Part shown: in pieces, positions 12,969 to 25,479 of the stretch
How the letters are laid out: the number at the start of each line of letters is the position of its first letter
How positions within the stretch are numbered: position 1 is the stretch's first letter
NCBI GenBank assembly: GCA_021234155.1
Contig: JAJEKV010000013.1
Span: 5,398,775-5,462,774 of the forward strand
DNA from: Isoetes taiwanensis
Lineage: Eukaryota; Streptophyta; Lycopodiopsida; Isoetales; Isoetaceae
Length of the DNA: 64,000 nt
Reading direction: 5' to 3'
Notes under the pieces: generated by a model
Databases searched by the model: none
What the model was told of the DNA's origin: nothing
Seen by the model: only the letters and a program-made list of their open reading frames with translations
Translations under genes and position numbers: made by a program

Positions 12969-15900
12969 ATGGATGTAGAACCATTGGAAGCAGCTGTATC
13001 TAATCTCAGTCTCACTAGCAACTATAGTTCGGACGAGGACGATGATGGCTGCTGTGATGAGCCTGTTCTGCTTGGTTTTCTCAAAAAACCTGAACATAAC
13101 TGGTCCCTTGCTCGTCAACAGTTTCCTAGTAAAGTTGGTGGTCCACCGGTAATTTTAAGCCATTGCTCGTATCTGAAGATTCATGTTTTGTGTGATATTT
13201 GTCCAATCAAGCACTATGGGTTTGCCTGCAATCGTATTTACCTTCGCTTTTGATGCCACTCGTATGTGCATTTCACATTGACTTATATACTGCAGGCATG
13301 GCTTGACCCATTAAATATACCTGAAGATGGTAGCTGTGACTTCTGTAAGGAGCCCATGGAGTTCTTATTGCAGGTACACAAGTTTATAGTTTGAAAAGTT
13401 GGAATTTTGATGTACGACATTTTTTTTGACATTTTTGAAGGTCTATGCACCAATTGGCGAAAGGGATGACACATTTCACAGGACTTTATTCATTTTTATG
13501 TGCTCTGATTTGGCATGTTTACAAAAACACCAAGTGGAACAGGGAATTAGTTCTCTAAATTCCAAGCGGAGGTGAATTTGAGCACTAGACAGAATTTATT
13601 TGGTGGAATTTGAATTGGCTTAGCATTTGGAACATGTCCAAACAACAGTTTGACTATATTTTTCCCTCAGCATGAAGATATACCGTTGCCAGCTTCCTCG
13701 CAAGAATGAGTTCTATGCAGCTGAGCCTCCGAAGTCTAACGGACTTGATTTGCCACTTACTAAAGGAGGTGAGCTGAAGTTAAAGCATGTTGCATATCTT
13801 TTTGCTTTGTGCTCATCTTGTTGTGTTTATAAAACTGTAATTGCATGGAAAAGGCATTGTGCAGCTATAGGATCTAGCACCCTCACCTAGGTTGCATGCT
13901 GGACTTTATGCTCTTCTCTTTCCGCGTCAGAAAAGATTGATAAAATGCTGCTTCATATGCCTTTATGGTGAGTATCTTTTGAAATGTTTGGAGATGGGAT
14001 GACATAAATAGAAATGGAGAGGATTAGAGCACGTGCAGAGGCAAAAAAAGCCTGTAAAAGCCTTAATTAAGGTTGAAGAACTTGGTTAGGTAAAGGCTGC
14101 GAAATATACTAAAAAAATCAGGCAATTAGGGCTTCAAATAGATGCTTTCTTTCACTCTACTTTGATCAACATGTATGCAAAGGGTGGCTTTCAGAGGCAT
14201 GGGATGTCTTTCATAATATGGTGGCCCAAGATGTTGCATCATGGTATAGGGTATTGCATTAATTACGATGGTAAGATGGCTGTTGAATGCTTAGAGAATA
14301 AGGGTATGAAGCTAGATGCAATTTATGTTTTGTGCCTTCTAATTAATAACACTGGGACTCCGATGGGATGGTGTAAATAGAATGTAGGGGGTAAAGGAAA
14401 AGGCTGTGAAAACCATAATGAACGAACAAATTTGGTATAATGGGTAGAGTTGAGCTATTTGAGTTCTTGCACAATGGATGAAGGCTTTCTAATAACGAGA
14501 AGGAAGCAGCTTTTTGTGGGGATGCAGAGCTTCTATACACCATAGAGTGCATATGAGTAAAAGTTTGAGGGTCCACAATGATTGTCAGAATGCAAGCAAG
14601 ATTATATCTGAGATAGAAAGACGGGAAATTTTCCTTAAAAGTAAATTAAGGGAATGATCACCATTGAACTATGGTTTGTGCTCTTGTGGAGGGGGATGCA
14701 TGGTAATCAGACCTTGGGGTGCCTAAGCTTTGTTTATAGATTCGATTATTTATTCCAACAACATGCATAAATTGCATTGGACTTTTGTTAATTTAAAAAC
14801 TAAAATCATATTGGAGCTGAAGTGGATAGAGAACTAAAAGTAATGGGTTATATGTGTACTGCTTTTTGTGTCTAGAAGTTATTAAGAATGTGCAAACTGG
14901 CTAGACTGTTTATGACCCTTAATACCAATTTTGTGAAGTCACTGCCGAGTTTATTGCATAATCCTGTTTCTTTCCAAGATCAGATCATGTTCTTAAATAA
15001 ACAACATGCACTCAGTGCACGACAAAAGCAGCCTGGATAGTATGAGTGCAGAAAAATTGGAAGGCATATTGTCTTCCCATTTTTAAAAGTTATCTAAGAA
15101 TGTGCAAAATGAGATCTTGCAAGTTGCTCCAGCCAAACTATTCAGAGAAAAATGATGTAATTTGCCCATGCACGGCAAAGACTAGAGTAAAATGTATTGG
15201 ACATTTTTGTCATGCCGATGGCAAAAGAACATATTCATATGAGATCCTTTATAGTAGCATCTATTATTGTGATGTTGCATAATTGCGTTTGTGGAGTTTA
15301 TACTTATGTTTTCTTCAATTATGCAGTTCCGCTCTGCAGTTGGTGTGGGTCATGGAGGGGTGGAAAGCTTTGTGGATCTTGTAAAATGACAAGATACTGT
15401 TGTCGTGCACATCAGGTTAGTAAAATGCTTGAAGGTAGCAAATAATTCTAATAAGCTATATGTCCAAAGTGATACGCTTAGAGTATGATGTTATCAGGAA
15501 TTTGAAAGATGGTTAGTACTCTGTCTGATTATCTTCAATTGTAGACGAGCCACTGGCGTGCAGGTCATAGCACGACTTGTAAACAAGTTCAAATGCAGTC
15601 TATTTCAACAGCGCAGCTGGATCTTTGCAATGAAGGATCAACATGTGCGCTGCCTGCTAAGACAGGCCTAGCTACAGCATCAAACAAGAAGCTATGGCCA
15701 GAATTTGAACTGTTTGTAGAAGAGGAGGAAGAAGAAGGACAAGCTTTACCAGATGATGCGCTTTCATATAAGATCTCAAATAAAGATATGGATGGAGTTC
15801 TAATGAAGGATCTGAAGTACTTTGAGGAGGTAGCATCATAATGTTAATATTGGCATAGGTTACATAAATTTATAGTGTCTGCTAATTTAAGTTTTCATCT

Positions 15901-16363
15901 ACAGGCACCAAAGGAATGTCATATCTGGGCTTCATTCCAGGCTCGTATTGCGAAGTCCCCAACTCAAGTTTTAAGGTAAATTGATTTTGACGTAAAGGAA
16001 ACACGTTGTACTATTACAGGAGTCTTGTACAGGTACTGCAGGTCAAGAGTTGCAAAACCAGTGTGGTTGAATTCTAATGGCCAACTTGAAGCATCAAATC
16101 CTCCATCCTGCAGTCTATGTGGAGGTCCACGCATCTTTGAATGTCAGGTAAGAAATCTCGTTTAGAAGTTCAGTTAAAGACCGTTCTAATCAATTTGCTA
16201 TGTTGTCTCATTCTAGGCGATGCCACAGCTGCTATACTATTTGCAGGTGCAAAATGAACCAGGTTCTCTGGACTGGGGAACAATAGTGGTGTATTCGTGT
16301 GCATCATCATGTACGACCAAAGGCTATGTAGAAGAATATGCCTGGGTACAAATGGCATCATAA
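12969..16363 (+). CDS. PDCD2: PDCD2-like MYND zinc-finger protein, 9 exons
   Basis: Exons: 12969-13148, 13296-13373, 13441-13571, 13671-13768, 15327-15415, 15545-15829, 15905-15975, 16033-16147, 16217-16363. All introns are GT-AG with matching phases, and the product is 397 residues. The N-terminal PDCD2 domain has VLLGFLKKP and CDFCKEPMEFLLQVYAP. The CQLPRKNEFYAAEPP block leads into a MYND finger (CSWCGSWRGGKLCGSC, then YCCRAHQ, HWRAGH). The C-terminal PDCD2_C domain carries CSLCGGPRIFE and LDWGTIVVYSCASSC. An acidic run lies in exon 6. In animals and yeast this family acts as a cytosolic chaperone for ribosomal protein uS5 (RPS2) in 40S assembly; the same role here is inferred. An ACCCTAAA telo-box-like octamer (12946-12953, minus) sits just before the ATG, as in many plant ribosome-biogenesis promoters. 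The gene looks intact. Confidence 0.93.
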
Positions 16364-17940
16364 AGCATAAATTTATAAATCTTCAGGTAACCGGTAATTG
16401 GAAAGTCACAAGCTTATGCCAAATGTCTAACTTTGCCTTTATGTTTTTATGCATTGACAAATGAACTATATATTATTTATTTCAAAGTCTACTCGACAAA
16501 CATGTCAGTATCATGCACATATTGTTAGAATAACTGGTGAAGCTTAGGCCAACAGTTGTACCATAGTTTCATTTTGCCATGTTATTATGATAACATGGCT
16601 CACATAAAAGTGTGGACAGTTCTTTGCCAAGCTGAGAGTTTTATGCCATTTTTCCTCTCTATTCTTTCCATCTTGATCAGTTGTTGTTTGGTTCGAGCTC
16701 AATTTTTAATATTATATCAAAGCCAATGAGGGATGGAAATTTCGTTCGCCAGAATTGGTGGTCTTTTTTAGAGGATGGGTGCAAATGTCCATGAACTTGT
16801 TGGATTTGAAGAAATGTAGGCAGATCGTTTGGAAGAGCTTTCAAGGATTCTGGTGTTGAAGCGAAGGGCAAGTTTTAAGGTAAGATCACGAATTAGCCAG
16901 ACTGAAGAACGTAAGAATCTGAGTTTTTAAGCAGCTTTATTTATTTCTTAGTTTACGGGGGCACAACATTAGTTGTTATAGCCAATGAGAGGCATTATTT
17001 GTGAGAGTTTAGCTAAAAATTAAAAAAATGGATTACTTCAACAGTAGAACCTAATAAACAAGTGCGAAGTCGTGACAGGAGCATAAGGGTTAACGTGAAA
17101 CCTGAATTAGTGAGCGTTTTTGGTGGAAAGATACAGGAACTAGCCACCTTAACAATGGGACTCAACAATTTGCCAAGAGGTTGTCAGGCCTGGTTAAGAA
17201 TATTCAAAAATATGAGCCCAGTGGAAGAACCAACGACTCTGGAGCACTACAGTTGCCAGTAACACTACTTAGACCAAAGAATATCTTCTACTCGCTGTCT
17301 TGCTTGCTCTTTGTTGTTAATGGCTGTTGCACCTAAAATTTTGGAAACATCTTATAGTGCACGGCCTCTACCATGTTCACAGCCTCCTTTATGTAGCTCG
17401 AAACCATTCTGGGCAATTGTTTTCAACATTGACCTCGTTGTGGATTGTCACAACATAATTAGAATAAATAATAATACAAAATTGTCTTTGCTATTGCTAT
17501 TGCTATTGCTAGATTGGTGTGCTTTAGCATTTTTGTTTCTTTTCTTTTGGGGAGAAGGAAAATACCCATTTTTAGTGGATCTTTCTAGAAAGGCCTAGGA
17601 CAAGCTACTAGATAGGGCAAACCTTCCTTGGAAGGTGGGGTGGTGGTATATATGCCATTTGATGCAGCTTGTTGTGCCACTTGGACATCTATAGTGTTGG
17701 CAGGAGCTTGGCATCTTGCGGCGTCTTCATGGTCTGCGTCAAGGTAAGTGGGCCTGCGATCTTGCATCTTCTTGAATCATTCTTGTCAAGAATGACAAAT
17801 TGCCCCTCCAAAACCTGTAGAATTTGGTCTCCCTTACCATGACGCAGTAGAATGGCATGGGGTCAGCCATTCTTGCTGTCCCCATGACCTGCAGAATCAA
17901 CAAGAATGGCTTCTTTTATGCCATTCTACATAACGTCCAG
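16364..17940. other. PDCD2 3' flank and spacer
   Basis: The stop codon is followed at once by AT-rich DNA that would serve as 3' UTR. A short TTGCTA hexamer repeat lies at about 17488-17511. No further gene is recognised. Confidence 0.5.
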
Positions 17941-18719
17941 AGGTATTAGTCAGGCTAATACTAAGTAGTGTACACCACTGTGCCTTGGATAGGCAGATCG
18001 TCCATAAGGACATGGCATCAGAGGAAGGTCTGATGGCCAAGCCGTATGTGTTGGGAGTCATGACCCCAAACATACGTTGGTTCTTACAAGATGCCTTCGG
18101 CAAAAAGGCAGCCAATTAAGGCCATAGGGAAAAAGGCTAAAGAGAGAGCACAGCTTATAAATAGAGAAGAGGACTTATTAATAGAAAAATGGACATATGA
18201 ATAGGGAAGTGACGTTGAAGGAAGGGACGTGACTTTTGGCCATTGGGCTTTTGCTGTCTCTCGCTGCTCGGGGGAGAATCTAAGGATTCTATGGTTGGGT
18301 GGAGAGTTCTGCCTTTTCCCTGCTGTGTGCTAGAGTAAGAACTTAACTGAACTCTCCACCCAGCCATAGAATCCTTAGATTCTCCCCCGAGCAGAGAGAG
18401 ACAGCAAAAGCCCAATGGCCAAAAGTCACGTCCCTTCCTTCAACGTCACTTCCCTATTCATATGTCCATTTTTCTATTAATAAGTCCTCTTCTCTATTTA
18501 TAAGCTGTGCTCTCTCTTTAGCCTTTTTCCCTCTGGCCTTAATTGGCTGCCTTTTTGCCGAAGGCATCTTGTAAGAACCAACGTATGTTTGGGGTCATGA
18601 CTCCCAACACATACGGCTTGGCCATCAGACCTTCCTCTGATGCCATGTCCTTATGGACGATCTGCCTATCCAAGGCACAGTGGTGTACACTACTTAGTAT
18701 TAGCCTGACTAATACCTCT
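17941..18719. repeat. Large inverted duplication (foldback)
   Basis: The left arm, about 17941-18310, is repeated almost perfectly in reverse complement at about 18349-18719, with a loop of about 38 bp. Identity is high enough that identical 59-residue translations arise from both arms (17897-18115 minus and 18543-18740 plus). Each arm contains a TATAAATAG box, which suggests promoter-bearing LTR sequence. The RNA would form a hairpin stem of roughly 370 bp. Short arm-specific differences are rare, so the duplication is recent or kept similar by gene conversion. Confidence 0.92.
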
Positions 18720-18739
18720 TGGGTTACGAACTGCAAGTG

Positions 18740-19246
18740 AAATCTCACTAAGTCCACACAGAACCTAGATGACTGCAAGGAGAGGTAAAGGTCTCGCCTC
18801 CCAACCGTAGATCCAACCAATGGATCACCCACCGAGCTGAGAACTAGCATCTGACATAGCCAAAGGAAAAGTCCCCTAGAATGTGACGTCCCTTCCTTCA
18901 TAAAGGCCTCCTCTTAAAATAGATCTAGTTCCCCTTTTACCTCCTCCTTCTATCTTTGGCTTCCACCTTTTGGCCAAAGATGACACACAAAGACAGCGTA
19001 TGATTGGGGTCATGACTCCAATACATACGGCTGTATTAGGGCATTTACCATCCTAATACCGTATTAGGGCATTAACCTTCCTAATACCATTTTGTGTACA
19101 CATTTAATATTTGGCGCCCTCTGAGTGCACAAAGCTTAACTCAGATTGATCACACAGATCACCTGGCCACACAGATCCCTTGGTCTCTCTACACAGACCG
19201 GCTTCACCCTTGATGTCTATGTCTGGATTTTAGGTTAGAACTGTAA
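18740..19246 (-). mobile_element. Probable LTR of the minus-strand chromovirus
   Basis: Read on the minus strand, a possible LTR start (TGTTACAG) lies at about 19246, just downstream of the pol remnant that ends at 19275. Inside, about 18880-19060 shares ordered blocks with the arms of the adjacent foldback, including AGTCATGACCCCAA near 19010 and GAAGGAAGGGACGT near 18890. It looks like a diverged member of the same LTR family. The outer boundary is not fixed, and no second LTR of this element was found to confirm it. Confidence 0.5.
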
Positions 19247-19274
19247 CAGCCCACCAAGGTAAAGACAACTGACC

Positions 19275-20780
19275 TCAGTTGTTGGAACTCCCAATCGTTC
19301 CAGATGGACCTGCTTCATATAGAATAGGCCTTCCACATTCAGAACGCAGATAAACTTCCCTGTAAGCTTCCAGTAAAGACAAATGATCACGGAAGTATTC
19401 TTCTTTCTGCCATTCAGCTTCTGTATGTGGTGCATTGAGATACTTGACCAAATACCGCCTCCATTGTCCCTTCCCTTTATGCTGAACAATCATTTCTGGA
19501 ACAAACACTGATTCAGCCTCCTCCAATTCTGGTTCTGCTTCAACAGGTAACAATTGTGGATTAGTTCCTTTGAACGGTCTCAAGTACTCAATGTTGAATG
19601 CATTATGTATCTTCCATTGTGGCGGAAGTTCAAGTCTGTATGCATTACTATTAATCTTCTCAATTATCCGAAATGGACCATAATTCCTTGTCAGCAACTT
19701 ATGCTTCTTCCTATCAGGTTGAGCTCTTCGCTCCTTAATAACACGCACAAAAACCCAGTCATCTACTTCATATTGTACTTCCCGTCTTCTTCGATTTGCA
19801 GCAGCAGCATACTTTTCTTGAGCCGCTCTTATTGAAGAACGAACTTCCTCTAACACCTGATCCATGTCCTGCGCCACTTTGTCCGCTTCCATCACACCTT
19901 CAGCCACTTTGATCATTGGTGTTGGTGGCAGCCGATCTTGAACAATTTGGAAAGGCGCTAACTTCGTTGCTGAATGTGTTGCCATATCGTACGCGAACTG
20001 TACCATAGGTAGATAATTCTCCCATTCCCCTACGTGCTCATGGACATAACTCCGCAACATAGACAGTAATGTTCTATGAGTTACCTCGGTCTGCCCATCT
20101 GTTTGAGGGTGAAAAGCAGTGGAGAACTGCAACTTTGTTCCAAGACTTGTGAACAATGCACGCCAGAACTTACTACAAAACTTTGAATCCCGACCGATAT
20201 ATTATCACCTGGGGGCCCATGATTTTTGAACTTCCTTAAGGAAAAGTGTTGCAACAAGATCGCTCGGGGACTTCTTACAAGGAATGAATATGGTATACTT
20301 TGTTGAATCATCCACAATGGTCCGGACTTGATCATTGCCTTGGATACTACGTGGCACGGAAACAAAATCCATAGTCACATGCTGGAAGGGTTTTTCAGGC
20401 ACACACAATGCCATGAGCAACCCAGGAGTCTTGGCGTGTGAATCTTTTGTCTTCTGACAGGTTACACATCTTTCCACAAATGTGATCACATCACTTCTGA
20501 GTGACAAGAGTATTAAATATACCTCTATGCCCTGCCGTTGGAACTTCATGACATTCTTTCAACACAATATCACGAAAGTTTTTCGTTACGCACAAACAAT
20601 CATTGTGGAACAAGTATCCCCTCAAATGTAGTGATTGTCAACTACTCGCTTTCGACTTTCATTGAGCAGCAACCTCGCTAAACTCTGAATCACCTTCATA
20701 TTCATTTTTCATGGCTTGTAATGTACGTGGTGTGGAAATTTGCTTCGGCTCAAGCTTTACTGGTTTATTTTTTGGTTTTT
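19275..20780 (-). pseudogene. Chromovirus pol remnant: integrase and chromodomain
   Basis: This is the C-terminal part of a Ty3/gypsy polyprotein. At 20780-20480 are a decayed RNase H tail and the HHCC zinc-binding module of integrase (ECHEVPTAGHRG, CVTCQKTK). The catalytic core follows, with the first Asp in TMDFVSVP and the Glu in QTDGQTEVTHR. Around 20160-20220 the reading frame is disturbed: stops occur, and the SDRD block holding the second catalytic Asp is lost in frame. From 20156 to 19275 the frame is open for 293 residues and ends in a chromodomain-like segment (SVFVPEMIVQ, WRRYLVKY, EAEWQKEEYF). The element is dead. Integrase would insert the cDNA; the chromodomain would steer it to chromatin. 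Confidence 0.85.
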
Positions 20781-21640
20781 TTGCTAAGTTCTAGAGTAAC
20801 ATTGAAACATTTTATTTTAAAAAGTTTTCATGAACAGGGGTCGATGGGCGGCTTCTTCATCAGAACCTTTATTGTGTTGTAGCTGGTAGCTGTTTGTTAA
20901 ATTTTTATCATCATTTTGTGTCCGATACTCGCTTGCTGTTATAAAAATGGTCGTTCAAGGAAAATGAGCTCGAGAATAACTCGTTGAAGACACCATGAAT
21001 TCTTGAATGGAATAAAACGATGTGTATATGCACATTCACTTTCACATTCTTCCTATTTTGCGCTCTCACTATTGATCTCTTATTGTTTTATAGGGTGATT
21101 CAGTTCTTCCCTTGCTATGCTTTGTGTTTGAAAGGCATGAATGATTTCCATTTTCAAATTCATCTCTTTTGTTGCTCGATAAAACAACTGAGATTTTTGG
21201 AATGTTGACGACACTGCTTCATGCTTGCAAAGATGTAATGCTTGTTATGGCCGATTCACATGGCTTAGAAATATGCAATGGCTAACTTCTAGCATTCTAG
21301 ATACTTCTAGCAAAGAAGCAAGGTTACGATGTTATTCTAGATAGACCTTGTTTCATGCAGCCTTTCTAGAATATCAGGGCTCTATAAAATCGCAGTAAGG
21401 GCAACCACAGTGCGTTAGCATCGTATTTTATGTTTTGCGCTATTTTATGATCTACTCTTTAAGTCTTTTTTCAGATACCTTGGTCAAAGTATAGATTTGA
21501 TGCAATTTTAAGTTTTGCCAACTACTCCTTCATCATTTCATATTGGATGAAATGACTTTCACTTGAATGACTATTTTTTTTTCATGCGTTAAATTTTATG
21601 CATCTATTATAAAATAAAAGCGTAAATCTTTGAGTTGGAT
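20781..21640. other. AT-rich spacer without recognised gene
   Basis: No conserved open frame, RNA gene or repeat was identified. Confidence 0.45.
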
Positions 21641-21845
21641 CCCGCCCTCGCATAGTATTGGCTCCCCAAATGGGAGCTTTTGATCAAGATGATTCGTAGG
21701 TGTGAATTAGGGGTATTCACAGGTGTGAATACCCCAATGCTGATGTGGCGATGTGAGTGGAGCCTAATCTATTGAAGGGAGTATTCACATGTGTGAATAC
21801 CCCTTTTTCTTTGCATGACGTAAAAATACTATCTACTATCTTTAT
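21641..21845 (+). mobile_element. Possible second SINE copy
   Basis: The segment 21812-21840 repeats the 3' end and tetranucleotide tail of the SINE at 11555-11690. Upstream, GTTGGATCCCGCC near 21640 resembles a decayed B box. Two of the palindromes described next lie within it, so the body differs from the first copy. Confidence 0.4.
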
Positions 21846-22015
21846 TTTTTGGATCTGCTGCACGAATCCCTTCAACACCTAAGCATACCATGCAAGCAGG
21901 GGGTATTCACATGCGTGAATACCCTAGTGCCACGTAGACTAGAAGTGTATTCACATATGTGGATACGAGATATTCACATGTGGGAATACTCCCATATTTA
22001 CACATGTGAATACCC
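21709..22015. repeat. Cluster of GTATTCACATGTGAATAC palindromes
   Basis: At least six near-palindromic copies occur in about 300 bp: about 21710-21735, 21781-21803, 21901-21925, 21945-21966, 21969-21989 and 21995-22014. The core is TATTCACAtGTGAATA, usually bordered by runs of G on the left or C on the right. Spacing between copies is irregular. The function is unknown. Confidence 0.85.
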
Positions 22016-22161
22016 TTACAAGCCCTTGTTTTTGGGGATCAATATAAGATCAGACGACCTAGGTTTGTCTCCACTATCGGACGACTTAGGTTTGATCTAC
22101 AACTAGACTGCCAAATTTGATCCACGTTTAACCCTTCCATTTGGTAAAGCTATTTTTAACC

Positions 22162-22318
22162 TCCTCCTTGATCCATCCCCCCTTTTGCCCTTTATCATCT
22201 TGTAGCTATGACATCATTAAGAGGAAATGACATGTTCAATCCTCCCCCTTGATCCTTTCTCCCTTTGGCCCTTTATCATCTTGTAGCTATGACATCATTA
22301 AGAGGAAATGACATGTTG
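22162..22318. repeat. Tandem duplication, period about 81 bp
   Basis: The string GCCCTTTATCATCTTGTAGC begins at 22187 and again at 22268. The surrounding 75-80 bp are nearly identical in the two units. Confidence 0.85.
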
Positions 22319-23873
22319 GGCAAGATTGGTTTGAGAGGAAAAGACATGTTCGATCCTTCTTAGTTCTGGCAGCCGCAATACCTTATGCTAGGAGCCGCTC
22401 GCATGTGATTATCTAGTACATATGGCAGATTTAAGGTCTCACTATAGGACTGGTTGTCATACTTGAACCCACTATCTAGCCGCAATACCTTTTGCTAAGA
22501 GCTACTTCATTTGATGATGCCGCCATAGCTTTCATAAAATCCGTCCAGGATGCTCCTCTTAGAGTCAAGGATGTCATGCGGAGGTTGTGCTTTCACATTT
22601 GAATGCTCTCATGAATTACGATGCTACTACGATATCAAATATCTGCAACCTATATTATGCACGAAAAGTATGCCATACTTGAAAACAAAGTAATGGAAAA
22701 ACAATGATAGGGATGGAATATTCTTTGAATGCAATTGCAATATCAGTGGTGTATTTTGTGCAAGGAATATTGGGCTTATCATGGCTAGTTATTAGTTTGT
22801 TTCGCAAGATTTGCATATGGATCCAACAGAAAATCCGTATTCATTGACAGTTTTCCAACCTTTGCTAGGCTTGGTTTGCTAGTAATAATATGACAACTTA
22901 AGGGTACTTGGTTAATATTGTAAAACTCATTAAAGGCATTTTATTAATTTGTAATGCATAAAGATATTGCAATGCAAATAGAACTTGTAAAGCATTAATT
23001 TGTCAAATCCAGATGGCTCCCACCAATACTGTGAGAAGCACCTATAAGCATGCTTTATGAACCAGATGCTACAGCGCACATGCAATGCATATGATGGTCC
23101 TCAAATAATACACTGACTCTTCATCATTCTTTGTTTGAGCACTTCTAAGTCAATACACTTATTTTACTCGCGTTTTCTTCTCCCGAAATTTGAATAGCCA
23201 TGCAACCTCATAACTTCTCAATTCCTTTATGGTCCATAACTCTGGTAGCTAGGGACATTTAGTTGGGAGCTCGTCTTTCTCATTCCTTAGCTTTTGGAAG
23301 AGGAGAAATTTAAAGGACTTGTCTGCAAATTGGAGCAAGAGTTGGAATTCTTCTTCAGCATGAAATGTTTTGCAGATTAGGTACAAAGCGACAAACGGGA
23401 CAACGTGGAGCAAATTTTGAATCCAAAGGGAGGGAAAAAAGAAAACAAAGTTATCTTCCATGCAAACTCACGTGAAGCTCCCAGTTCCCATAATATTCAT
23501 ACAACTCAAATAGAAAGGAAACTGGATACAAGGAACTTCAAATATCTAACTGTTACTTTTAGCTTCGCAACAACTTTAGCCATTCAAACCTAACTCAGAA
23601 AAGATATGTGTCGTCCATACAAAAGATTCCGATGCATATTCCAATTTCACATACTCGGTCCCTAGGGTCTGCTCTCTGGCAACCCAAAATCTGCGATACC
23701 ATTTCGAGTTGTGTCTTTTCTTCGCCCTTTGCCACAGTGATATCATAGTTGCGCTTCAAGGATCTTGAGAAGAAACCATGCATTGATGTGCATTTGCATC
23801 GATTGGCTATGGTCGCTGCCTTATGGAATTTTTTGATAAGCTTGGGGGTAGTTCCTTTTTGAAATATCTCAAA
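22319..23873. other. Spacer without recognised gene
   Basis: Only short open frames with no family resemblance are seen. Confidence 0.45.
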
Positions 23874-24308
23874 GGGAAAGTTACGGAAATACCTTTATTG
23901 TTTTCTAAAGTTACCGAAATGCCCCTCAACCAGGGGCATTTCGGTAAAAATGGTAATAACTTTTTTATGCAAATTCGAATGCAAATGTGCCCTTCAATTG
24001 AATTGTAGACAACGATAAGAGCTTTCCAACAAGTCTAATGTCACATGATTTTAAGATCGCAACATTAAGTTATTACATATTTTGCTCTTAAAATTTTAAG
24101 ATTTTAAAACAACATAACTTTATATCAACAACTTCAATTCTGATAATCTTATACTTGTTGGAAAGCTCTCATTGTTATCTCCGATTTATTTGCAGGGCAC
24201 ATTTGCATTTGAATTTTCATAGAAAAGTTATTACCATTTTGACCAAAATGCCCCTGGTTCAGGGGCATTTCAGTAATTAGCAAACAATAAGGGTATTTTG
24301 GTTGTCCC
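23874..24308. mobile_element. Long-TIR MITE
   Basis: The first about 165 bp and the last about 160 bp are reverse complements with scattered mismatches. They start GGGAAAGTTACGG and end in the complementary TTTTGGTTGTCCC. Each arm contains its own small palindrome centred on AATGCCCCT and AGGGGCATT. There is no coding capacity. A clear target duplication was not found, so the superfamily is open; long terminal inverted repeats would suit a Mutator-like or foldback element. Confidence 0.8.
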
Positions 24309-25232
24309 TATCTTATATGCTTTGCAACTGCGTGGAGGATGACATTATCTCATTTGGTTCACCATTTCCACTGCAGAGTGATGTTGCAACATGAGTCATG
24401 GTGGTATGATCCGTTTTGCCAATGATTTTTTTGTCCTTCTCTGATAATTCTTTTGTCTAAACTTTTGATCTTTCAGGGTTGCTGCAGAGTTATCTTTGTT
24501 GTGCAAGGTATGGGAAGTAGCCAATATGATCATTTTTCTTTTTACAAAAAGCTTCTCTTTTAGATTTAAGGATCATGAAGAAATAATGATGTCTCAAGTT
24601 TAAGACCATTTGTTGTGTTAAGCGTTTAGTTTATCAAGGCTTTTCTTAATAAACGCCTTGATTTAGGGTCAAAGTTAGAGATTAACACAGCTCTTTCGAA
24701 TGCAACAGGCTTTCATTTTGGCATATGCCTTTGAGCATTTCGATTGTTAAGGATGCGATGCCTGAAATCTTTGCATCTCAGTTCGAGACAGAACTAAACA
24801 GATAAGCATAGTCGCTTTAAAAAAAAAAAAAAAAAAAAAAAGCTTTTGCTTCTGGACCAAATAAAGCTAAACCACTTCTTGAATCCTGCCCTATTAGATT
24901 ACAGAGTTCTATGTTCATTTGCCATAAAGTGCTTATTCTAGAGTTCTGCTTGCTAAGATATTATAAGTCTGGGGTTCTAGGCCAAACTAAGGTTCTGAGA
25001 TATTAAAAGTTCAAGGCTAAGAATTATTGGACTACAAATTTTAATGGTTTTCCTAGTAAATTTTGTACATAGTTCTTGCCAAAGTAACCTCCAGAGTTGC
25101 CTTTAAGGCCAAATTTGTGTAGGCATAATTTAGAAGGTCAGGCTAATCATAGATTTACAAGATTAGTTATGCTGGTAAATGTATTCTAGACATCAATATT
25201 TCTATAGAAATCTAGGTGAATAATGATCAATG
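24309..25232. other. Spacer with A-run
   Basis: A run of 23 A lies at 24819-24841. No retroelement body could be recognised before it, and no gene is seen. Confidence 0.45.
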
Positions 25233-25479
25233 CAAGGGGGATTCACACAGAAGACCCATATAAACCTAGTGAGTGTATGGAAGGGGGTTTTTTCTCGATG
25301 TTTTCGTACGTATACTAGGGGTTTAAATCCCCCTCTTACTGACATTCTAGTGTATTTTCTCCACGGAAGGGGTGTTTTTCCAACAGTTTTGCGTACGTAT
25401 ATAGGGGTGTTTCTTCTCACCTTAAGCACGCAGGTGGCATATACTCATGTGATAAAGGTGAATCCCCCGTGGATCAATG
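25225..25479. mobile_element. hAT-type MITE with 8-bp target duplication
   Basis: The element occupies 25233-25471 (239 bp). It begins CAAGGGGGATTCAC and ends with the reverse complement of CACGGGGGATTCAC, a 14-bp terminal inverted repeat with one mismatch. It is flanked by perfect 8-bp copies of GATCAATG at 25225-25232 and 25472-25479. Eight-base target duplications and CA-G-rich termini are the signature of hAT transposons. It has no transposase and would depend on one supplied elsewhere. Confidence 0.9.

Noticed and set aside
21709..22015. A CRISPR-like array
   Set aside because: Spacing is irregular, repeats vary, and the surrounding sequence is eukaryotic.
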